This document shows positions 6,343 through 11,710 of a stretch of DNA of 11,710 nt, piece by piece. Location: assembly GCA_937916195.1 (NCBI GenBank), contig CALFTO010000131.1:1-11710 (forward strand), in the 5' to 3' direction. The translations under genes were made by a program, and so were the position numbers. Under the pieces are notes generated by a model, which was not told the origin of the DNA, searched no databases, and saw only the letters and a list, made by a program, of their open reading frames with translations. Each line of letters begins with the position of its first letter. Positions within the stretch are counted from its first letter, which is position 1. This DNA comes from an uncultured Clostridia bacterium (lineage in GTDB: Bacteria > Bacillota > Clostridia > Oscillospirales > Acutalibacteraceae).

Positions 6343-7296
6343 ATGAGGCAAATGAACAGAAAATTTGACGGTACTTTTTTTGAGTTTCGTCATCATAACA
6401 CCGCCGAGGGCAAATATTGGAATCCTGCACTTGATAAATTCAAAGCAGAAAATTGGCGACAAAAGGTTCGCGAAATTTCGGCACTGGGTATGGAATACAT
6501 AGTGGTTATGGCGACTGCTCTTTATGATAAATGCTATTTCAAATCGTCAGTTTTTCCTTTTGCAGATATCCCTTGCCCCGACCCCATTGAAGAATTGCTT
6601 TGCGAGGCTGACAGTTGTGGTGTTAAAGTCTTTTTAGGTAACGGGTTTTACGGTGATTGGCAAAAGGCAAGTCAAAATATCACAAGCAAAGAGGTAATTG
6701 ACCGTTCTTTCAGGGCTATGGAGGAATTGACAGTACTTTACGGTCATCACAAGAGCTTTTACGGTTGGTATTTCCCCGACGAAACCTGCATAATTCTGCG
6801 ATTTTCAAAGGATTTTATGAATTATGTAAATCTTTGTTCTGCCCGTTGCCACGAGCTCACACCTGACAAAAAAACGCTTATTGCACCTTACGGCACAAAT
6901 CTTGTTTACGCAAATAACCGTTTTATTCGTCAACTTGCTGAGTTAGATGTTGATTTTATCGCATATCAGGACGAAGTAGGCGTTAAGAAAACAAAGGTTG
7001 ACCGCACAAAACGACTTTTTGAAAAGTTGAAGATTGCGCACGACAAAGCAGGTCGTTCACAGCTTTGGGCAGATATAGAGCTTTTCGATTTTGAAGGAAT
7101 GGTTTATAAAAGTGCGTTGTTGCCCGCACCCTTTGAACGCATAAAGCAACAGGTTGAAAATGTTGCACCCTATGCCGATAAAATCCTCGGTTATCAATAT
7201 TTAGGACTTATGAATCCACCGGATTCTTCATCCTTTGCAGGACACGAAACTTCCGTAACACTATATGAGAATTATAAAGAATACATAGGAAAATAA
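6343..7296 (+). CDS. DUF4434 domain protein, putative TIM-barrel glycoside hydrolase
   Basis: A 317-residue protein with the DUF4434 pattern: N-terminal KFDGTFFEFRHHN, strand-helix alternation typical of a TIM barrel, and the conserved GWYFPDE (141-147) near the middle. Glu147 and Glu246 (in LWADIELFD) fall at strand ends like the acid/base and nucleophile pair of clan-A-like glycosidases; this assignment is inference. AYQDEVGV (207-214) is another conserved strand end. There is no signal peptide, so it would act in the cytoplasm on small imported sugars or have a non-hydrolytic role. Start choice is uncertain: ATG 6343 lacks a clear ribosome binding site, and ATG 6352 (three codons later) has GAGG only 3 bases before it. 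The gene has its own promoter and no close operon partner. Some family members occur beside surface polysaccharide or glycan-use genes. Confidence 0.8.
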   Translation: MRQMNRKFDGTFFEFRHHNTAEGKYWNPALDKFKAENWRQKVREISALGMEYIVVMATALYDKCYFKSSVFPFADIPCPDPIEELLCEADSCGVKVFLGNGFYGDWQKASQNITSKEVIDRSFRAMEELTVLYGHHKSFYGWYFPDETCIILRFSKDFMNYVNLCSARCHELTPDKKTLIAPYGTNLVYANNRFIRQLAELDVDFIAYQDEVGVKKTKVDRTKRLFEKLKIAHDKAGRSQLWADIELFDFEGMVYKSALLPAPFERIKQQVENVAPYADKILGYQYLGLMNPPDSSSFAGHETSVTLYENYKEYIGK

Positions 7297-7327
7297 TTTG
7301 AATTTTCTCACATAATAATACCACCAA

Positions 7328-7372
7328 ACCGTTGGTTGATATAATCAAAAATCCCCACACTCAACCAACGGT
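7328..7372. repeat. Perfect 12-bp inverted repeat in the XRE gene leader
   Basis: ACCGTTGGTTGA (7328-7339) and TCAACCAACGGT (7361-7372) are perfect reverse complements 21 bases apart. The left arm ends right at an extended -10. In RNA it gives a 12-bp stem, but the nearest T run (TTTTT, after ATGTAGA) is 7 bases away, so it is a poor terminator. It is more likely an operator pair or a leader structure. Confidence 0.6.
7337..7345 (+). promoter_or_regulatory. Extended -10 promoter of the XRE-family gene
   Basis: TGATATAAT (7337-7345) is an extended -10 with a perfect TATAAT. The -35 region 17 bases upstream (AATACC) is poor, so activity would lean on the TGn element or an activator. It lies inside the inverted repeat, so a protein bound there would overlap it. 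Confidence 0.5.
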
Positions 7373-7427
7373 ATGTAGATTTTTACCCCAACAGATATTA
7401 CACTAATCTTGAAAGGAGGCAACCCGA

Positions 7428-8042
7428 ATGAACCAAGTGAAAATCGGAAAGTTCATTGCCGAATGCAGAAAAAAGAACGGACTTACTCAAATGCAGTTGG
7501 CAGAAAAACTTAATATTACCGATAGAGCTGTGTCAAAATGGGAAAACGGTAAATCCTTGCCCGATTCCTCAATAATGCTTGAGCTTTGTGCCGTTTTGGG
7601 CATTAGTGTAAATGATTTATTAAGTGGGGAGGTAGTTACAATGAATAACTACGATGAAAATTTAGAAAAAAACCTAATTAAAATGGTAAAAGAAAAAGAA
7701 AGAGCCGATGAACGATTATTAAGTATTGAAATTGTTATGGGCGTAGTTGGCGTAATATTGTGCTTGGCACTCATATTTGTAGCGTGCTATGTGCCGATGA
7801 CAGATTGGTTAAGAATAGTGTTGGGTAGCATAGGCTTTGTGTTTATTTTCGTCATAGCATTCTGTTTGTTGAAAATTGAACAAGTTGCAGGCTATTATGA
7901 ATGTGAGCATTGCCATCATAAATATGTGCCAACATATCAAAGCGTATTATGGGCAATGCACATTAATCGCACACGATATATGAAATGCCCCGAATGCAGA
8001 AAATGGTCTTGGCAGAAAAAGGTAATAAGTAAAGACAAATAA
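7428..8042 (+). CDS. XRE-family regulator fused to two membrane segments and a zinc ribbon
   Basis: A 204-residue protein. Residues 6-66 form a Cro/C1-type helix-turn-helix (IGKFIAECRKKNGLTQMQLA, RAVSKWENGKSLPD), with the usual LxVSVNDLL-like end. A charged linker (72-96) leads to hydrophobic segments at about 97-122 and 127-149, then a C-terminal domain with Cys159/Cys162 (CEHC) and Cys187/Cys190 (CPEC), a zinc-ribbon arrangement. The DNA-binding domain and zinc ribbon would both face the cytoplasm if both segments cross. Such membrane-tethered XRE proteins are known in Firmicutes, but their cues are mostly unknown. AAGGAGG (7413-7419) is 8 bases before ATG 7428. The leader holds a perfect 12-bp inverted repeat over an extended -10, a possible autoregulatory site. 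It is alone in its unit; a REP-like pair and terminator follow. Confidence 0.88.
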   Translation: MNQVKIGKFIAECRKKNGLTQMQLAEKLNITDRAVSKWENGKSLPDSSIMLELCAVLGISVNDLLSGEVVTMNNYDENLEKNLIKMVKEKERADERLLSIEIVMGVVGVILCLALIFVACYVPMTDWLRIVLGSIGFVFIFVIAFCLLKIEQVAGYYECEHCHHKYVPTYQSVLWAMHINRTRYMKCPECRKWSWQKKVISKDK

Positions 8043-8069
8043 GAATTTGTCGAATTGTTTTTAATGCGT

Positions 8070-8147
8070 GCGTAGGGACAGACGTCCCCGTCTGTCCGTT
8101 GTGAGTGCTTGCTTATTGCGGACAGAACAGGAGTTCTGTCCCTACGC
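8070..8147. repeat. REP/BIME-like pair of hairpins with GTAG feet
   Basis: GTAG (8072-8075) is followed directly by a 9-bp perfect hairpin (GGACAGACG, loop TCCC, CGTCTGTCC; 8076-8097). After a 22-base spacer comes a second 9-bp perfect hairpin (GGACAGAAC, loop AGGA, GTTCTGTCC; 8120-8141) followed directly by CTAC (8142-8145). The two halves are inverted copies: GCGTAGGGACAG (8070-8081) and CTGTCCCTACGC (8136-8147) match perfectly. This is the architecture of a BIME, two REP units in opposite orientation, of the type moved by REP-associated Y1 transposases (RAYT). No transposase is in the window. Confidence 0.75.
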
Positions 8148-8198
8148 GATTGCGTTTATCCCTACAAACCCTAATTTATTAAAAAATCAAACAATCCC

Positions 8199-8244
8199 AA
8201 TTAATCCCCCACAGAGAGCAACTCTTTGTGGGGATTAATTTTTT
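8199..8244 (+). terminator. Strong intrinsic terminator (copy 1 of a repeated hairpin)
   Basis: AATTAATCCCC pairs with GGGGATTAATT, a single C bulges, and ACAGAGAG pairs with CTCTTTGT around the loop CAA; TTTTTT follows (8239-8244). It ends the XRE unit and insulates the downstream symporter gene. A nearly identical copy lies at 10743-10780. Confidence 0.88.
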
Positions 8245-8255
8245 GGAATTATTGA

Positions 8256-8284
8256 TTGATTATTTTCTTATTTAGTGATAAAAT
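8256..8284 (+). promoter_or_regulatory. Promoter of the GPH symporter gene
   Basis: TTGATT (8256-8261), a 17-base spacer and TAAAAT (8279-8284) preceded by TGA, an extended -10. It lies 12 bases after the upstream terminator, so the symporter gene is an independent unit. Confidence 0.72.
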
Positions 8285-8314
8285 CCATATATACAAATTA
8301 AGGAGAGTGAAAAA

Positions 8315-10726
8315 ATGACTTTAGTTAATAAAGTTAAGGAAGGATTTTCCTATGTTAAAACATATTGGAAAACACCACCGCTGGGTAATTATATGCCAAT
8401 TAAAGAGATTGCAGCTCTTGCCGGTGGCGGTATGGGTATCAGATTTATTACTCAATGCGTTTCATCTGTGCTTTTATCTGCAACCAACGTTTTCGTAGGT
8501 AATACTATCGGTATTGAGCCGATGAATCTGTATTACATATATCTTATTGCGGTTGTTATCAGCTTCCCTCTTACAATGGTAAGAGCTTACATTGTTGATA
8601 ATACAAGAAACAAAAAGGGTAAATACAGACCGTATCTCATTTCAATGGGTATTCCAACTGTACTTTTATCAATTGGTTATTTCTGGATGCCTTATGAAAA
8701 AATGGAGAGTCAGGTTACAAAATGTGTTGTTGTTCTTCTTTTCAACATTGGCTTCCAATTCTTCTACAATTTCCTTTATGAAGCATACTACAATTATGTA
8801 GTTGTTTTGTCACCTAATACTCAAGAAAGAGCAAATGTTTCATCAATCAAAGCAGTTGTTGAATCATTTGGTCCATCAGTTACAGGTATTATCATTCCAC
8901 TTTTTGCAAAGAACTTTATAGGTACAGGCAACCTTAATGACATCAGAATTTACAGATACATTTGGGTTCCAATTCTTATTTTAGGTCTTTTCCTTAGTAT
9001 TATCGTTTATGCAAATACTCATGAGAGAATCATTCAGGCAAAAACCCACGTTGTTCAGATTAAGTTTATGGATGCACTGCGTGAGGTTACAAAGAATAAG
9101 TATTTCTGGATTACATCACTTGCAGGTTGGTTGGGCTTCCTTGAGGGTGCTTGCTTCAATATTCTCAACTGGCTTTACTCTTACCAACACGCATGTACAG
9201 CCGGTCAGTATGCACTGATTACTACAGTTTACGGAAACGCATCTCTTTGGGGTATGCTTTTAGCTCCACTTTCAATTAAGAAAATAGGCAAGGGAAAAAC
9301 TCTCCTTCTCATAAACTCGTTGAACATTGTCTTTATAGGCGCTATTTATCCTATTGTTAAATATGCAGATATGAGCATTATGATTTGGCTTGTTCTCATC
9401 TGCCTTTGGATGAACGCTCTTGTCGGTGCTTTCGGACATATCCTTTCACCAAGTATCAACGGTGATATCCGTGACTATCAGCAGTACGTTTCAGGTGAAA
9501 GAATTGACGGTATGTTTGCTGCTGTTGGTCTTATCGGTAGTGTTGTAACAATGGCAACAAGTTCAGTTCTTCCCGCAATTTATAAAAAAGTTGGATTTAA
9601 TGAGGAAAAACTTCAAGAGTTATTACCTTTGATTATTGCACAGGAAGGTCCTCTTGATGACCCGACAAATGTTTACAATGTTCTTTATCACAAAGAAACA
9701 TTTATAGCTATCTTCGGTGTTTTAATTGCGGCATCTGTTGTTGGTGCGTTTATGAATGTTATTCCTTATTTCTTCTATGACCTTACAGAAGTTAAACAAC
9801 AAGGTATTATTAAAGTTCTTAAAATTCGTGCATTGTTTGAAGACTATGGTAACGGTGTCCTTCAAGACCGTGACCTTGTTGAAACAATTGATATAATCAA
9901 ACAGGCAAAAGACCTTGAAGATGCACAGCCAAAAGACCTTGCAGAATACAAGCTTGCAATAAAACAGGCAAAAGGCAAAGCTCAAAAGAAAGCTGCAAAG
10001 AAAGAATACAATGCGGCAAAGCAGTATAATGTTGATATTGAAATTTCAAAGATTGTTCTTGATGAAATGAGTCGTTTCAACACAACCTTTGGTCAAATTC
10101 AACTTGAACAAGCAAGAGTAACTGCTTCTTTAGGTTATGACGCAATTTATAACTATAATCGTAGCGAATTCAGAGATGCAAAGGCTTTACCAAAGAGTAC
10201 AGTAGAAGAAAAAGAATTCAGAAAGAATGCTATTTCTGTTGCAAAAGACTTTGTTGATGCTCAAAAGGTTGCGAAGAAGAAATTCAGTAACAACATCGTT
10301 GATTTTGATTCAAGTATTTTTGATAAGCTTTTCAATCGTGAAGATGAAATTTCTGCGAAAATTGAAGATGCATATAACAATCTTTACAAGGCTAATGACG
10401 AAAAGGATAAAGAGTCAATCGCACATTTCAAAGCAGAAATTAAAGCGCTTAAAAAAGAGCGTAGTGTTGTTGAAAAAGAAATCAAAGATGCAACAACTGA
10501 AAATTCACTTTATACTCGTGCAGCCCGTCCTGTAATTAAGGCACAGAAACTTTTGATTCAAGCTGAAAACTACACAAAACTTGAAGAAATTGAAAGCCTT
10601 TATGAAGATGCAAAATCAAGACACGAACAGGCTATGGAAGATGCTCGTGTTGAAGCAGAACGTGTTGAAGCAGAAAAGAAAGCACACGCAGCAAAAATCA
10701 GAGCTGAAAAAGCTGCAAAAAAATAA
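8315..10726 (+). CDS. GPH-family cation:sugar symporter with long C-terminal coiled-coil tail
   Basis: An 803-residue protein. Residues about 30-487 are an MFS-type bundle of about 12 membrane segments. Two GPH (TC 2.A.2, MelB-like) signatures are visible: DNTRNKKGKYRPYL (95-108) after the second segment pair and GDIRDYQQYVSGERIDGMF (383-401) in the second half. Such carriers import glycosides, pentosides or hexuronides with Na+ or H+. Typical members are about 450-500 residues; here a further 315 or so residues (488-803) follow, very rich in Lys, Glu and Ala, with no hydrophobic stretch, predicted mainly helical and ending in a repetitive A/E/K/R segment (about 770-803). This tail would lie in the cytoplasm. 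No known regulatory domain (for example EIIA of LacS) is recognised in it. AAGGAG (8300-8305) is 9 bases before ATG 8315. It is a single-gene unit with its own promoter and terminator. The substrate is unknown. Confidence 0.88.
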   Translation: MTLVNKVKEGFSYVKTYWKTPPLGNYMPIKEIAALAGGGMGIRFITQCVSSVLLSATNVFVGNTIGIEPMNLYYIYLIAVVISFPLTMVRAYIVDNTRNKKGKYRPYLISMGIPTVLLSIGYFWMPYEKMESQVTKCVVVLLFNIGFQFFYNFLYEAYYNYVVVLSPNTQERANVSSIKAVVESFGPSVTGIIIPLFAKNFIGTGNLNDIRIYRYIWVPILILGLFLSIIVYANTHERIIQAKTHVVQIKFMDALREVTKNKYFWITSLAGWLGFLEGACFNILNWLYSYQHACTAGQYALITTVYGNASLWGMLLAPLSIKKIGKGKTLLLINSLNIVFIGAIYPIVKYADMSIMIWLVLICLWMNALVGAFGHILSPSINGDIRDYQQYVSGERIDGMFAAVGLIGSVVTMATSSVLPAIYKKVGFNEEKLQELLPLIIAQEGPLDDPTNVYNVLYHKETFIAIFGVLIAASVVGAFMNVIPYFFYDLTEVKQQGIIKVLKIRALFEDYGNGVLQDRDLVETIDIIKQAKDLEDAQPKDLAEYKLAIKQAKGKAQKKAAKKEYNAAKQYNVDIEISKIVLDEMSRFNTTFGQIQLEQARVTASLGYDAIYNYNRSEFRDAKALPKSTVEEKEFRKNAISVAKDFVDAQKVAKKKFSNNIVDFDSSIFDKLFNREDEISAKIEDAYNNLYKANDEKDKESIAHFKAEIKALKKERSVVEKEIKDATTENSLYTRAARPVIKAQKLLIQAENYTKLEEIESLYEDAKSRHEQAMEDARVEAERVEAEKKAHAAKIRAEKAAKK

Positions 10727-10742
10727 AAACAACTAAAGCAAT

Positions 10743-10780
10743 AATCCCCCACAGAGAACAACTCTTTGTGGGGATTTTTT
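10743..10780 (+). terminator. Intrinsic terminator of the symporter gene (copy 2 of a repeated hairpin)
   Basis: AATCCCC pairs with GGGGATT, with the same C bulge and ACAGAGA stem as the copy upstream of the gene, followed by TTTTTT. It lies 16 bases after the stop codon. Over 35 bases (10742-10776 against 8202-8236) only one base differs, in the loop region. Confidence 0.88.
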
Positions 10781-10804
10781 GTATTTTAAGATTACAAAAA
10801 TAAG

Positions 10805-10833
10805 TTGAAAATTGTAGACAAAAACTATATACT
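10805..10833 (+). promoter_or_regulatory. Promoter of the metallophosphoesterase gene
   Basis: TTGAAA (10805-10810), a 17-base spacer and TATACT (10828-10833). Transcription would start near 10840, about 25 bases before the ATG. Confidence 0.65.
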
Positions 10834-10865
10834 AATTATTGTAAAATCCATTTGGAGTTGTGACA

Positions 10866-11710
10866 ATGAAAAAACGAATTAAAATAATAATTTCGTTAGG
10901 ATTGGTGGCTATTATGGCAGCAGGATTTTTATCACCCTTATTTAGACCTGAATACAGCGGAGTTAACTATAATCCCGCAGATAGTCAGAACGAAACGGAC
11001 AAGACAATTAAGTTCAATTCAAACGGAAAACTCAAAATTTTACATATTACTGACACTCATCTCAATCTTAACCATAACTTTGACCCTACAATCTGGTTGG
11101 TTGAGAGAGCGTGTGACACAGAAAAACCTGACATAGTTATGATTACAGGCGACAATGTTGTGAATTGCGAAAATGCAGAAGATACAAAGAAAATGATTAA
11201 CGCATTGATGAATATTTTTGACGAGAGAAATATTCCCGTTGCAGTAACCTTTGGTAATCACGATTCAGAGCAAGGTGCAATGACACGAGAAGAGCTTATG
11301 GCATATTACAACACCTTTTCTTGCTCGGTTTCAGTTGATGACGGTGAAGCTCTTTCAGGCTGTGGCACATATAATATTCCTGTGCTTTCTTCCGACGGCG
11401 AAAAAGTGAAATTTAATCTCTGGGTTTTCGATTCGGGTGATTATGACGAAGAGGGAAGATATAGCTGTGTAAAGCCCGACCAGATTGAGTGGTATAAACA
11501 AACATCCGATAAACTCAAGGCAGAGAATAACGGTGAAGTAGTAAATTCTCTCGCTTTCCAGCATATAATTGTGGGCGAAATCTATGACGTGCTCAAAAAG
11601 TCAGATTCGTGGAAGCCTTACGCATTCAAGCATTTATATAACAAAGACGAATACTATATGTTTGACCCTGACCGCGTAAATTACGGCACAATAAGAGAAT
11701 ACCCTTGCCC
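10866..11710 (+). CDS. Calcineurin-like metallophosphoesterase, membrane-anchored or secreted, cut by window edge
   Basis: The frame stays open from ATG 10866 to the right edge: 281 codons, with the C-terminus missing. Residues 1-25 (KKRIKIIIS then a hydrophobic run) are a signal peptide or N-terminal anchor, so the catalytic domain lies outside the cytoplasm. The dinuclear-metal motifs come in the usual order: DTH (63-65), GDN (95-97), GNHD (130-133) and a later His233 in AFQH; the last part of the metal-binding set (GHxH) would be beyond the edge. GDYDEEGRYSCVKPDQIEWY resembles Dcr2-like or purple-acid-phosphatase-like bacterial phosphoesterases. These hydrolyse phosphate mono- or diesters; the substrate cannot be told. 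GGAG (10854-10857) is 8 bases before the start. It has its own promoter after the symporter terminator. Confidence 0.88.
   Translation, partial: MKKRIKIIISLGLVAIMAAGFLSPLFRPEYSGVNYNPADSQNETDKTIKFNSNGKLKILHITDTHLNLNHNFDPTIWLVERACDTEKPDIVMITGDNVVNCENAEDTKKMINALMNIFDERNIPVAVTFGNHDSEQGAMTREELMAYYNTFSCSVSVDDGEALSGCGTYNIPVLSSDGEKVKFNLWVFDSGDYDEEGRYSCVKPDQIEWYKQTSDKLKAENNGEVVNSLAFQHIIVGEIYDVLKKSDSWKPYAFKHLYNKDEYYMFDPDRVNYGTIREYPC

Noticed and set aside
7328..7385. Intrinsic terminator of the DUF4434 gene
   Set aside because: The stem is good but the loop is 21 bases and the T run begins 7 bases after the stem; the promoter-like TATAAT inside favours a regulatory role.
10842..10847. TAAAAT as the -10 of the phosphoesterase promoter
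   Set aside because: No -35 box lies at 16-18 bases; TTGAAA with TATACT at 17-base spacing is a better pair.

Overview
The window looks like a chromosome segment of an AT-rich, low-GC Gram-positive bacterium, most likely a gut Clostridia (Oscillospiraceae/Ruminococcaceae-like). The reasons are strong AGGAGG-type ribosome binding sites, TTGACA/TATAAT-type promoters, Gram-positive-type signal peptides and sorting-like tails, and families common in that group: AIM24, DUF3892, DUF4434, GPH symporters and InlB B-repeat surface proteins. This placement is an inference from style and family content; no rRNA or marker gene is present.

Layout. (1) 1-1664, minus strand: a phosphohexomutase followed 12 bp later by the start of a sialidase that runs off the left edge; the two are translationally close and share one promoter at 1699-1727. 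(2) 1814-3366, plus strand: a TetR-family regulator and an AIM24-family protein, driven by a strong promoter covered by three evenly spaced palindromes (17 bp centre to centre), which suggests autoregulation. (3) 3366-3786: a compact cassette made of a four-helix-bundle (23S rRNA intervening-sequence type) gene tightly bracketed by 31-bp inverted arms built from 7-bp repeats. It is inserted between the AIM24 gene and the ribosome binding site of the next gene. (4) 3806-5806: a large secreted surface protein with a starch-binding-like N-terminus, an InlB-type repeat and a degenerate sorting tail. (5) A bidirectional terminator at 5842-5880, then a DUF3892 gene on the minus strand. (6) 6288-7296: a DUF4434 putative glycoside hydrolase with its own extended -10 promoter. 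(7) 7428-8042: an XRE regulator fused to two membrane segments and a zinc ribbon, preceded by a perfect 12-bp inverted repeat. (8) 8070-8147: a REP/BIME-like pair of hairpins with GTAG/CTAC feet. (9) 8256-10780: a GPH-family cation:sugar symporter with an unusual charged helical tail of about 315 residues, flanked by two nearly identical terminators. (10) 10805-11710: a membrane-anchored calcineurin-like phosphoesterase, cut by the right edge.

Working together: the sialidase, phosphohexomutase, DUF4434 hydrolase, starch-binding-like surface protein and GPH symporter all fit a glycan-using lifestyle, but they sit in separate transcription units, so this is a carbohydrate-rich neighbourhood and not one pathway operon. 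The TetR/AIM24/surface-protein run may be one envelope-related operon interrupted by the four-helix-bundle cassette, because no clear terminator or promoter separates these genes.

The best candidates for something under-described are the four-helix-bundle cassette with repeat arms, the triple operator, the REP-like pair and the long tail on the symporter.
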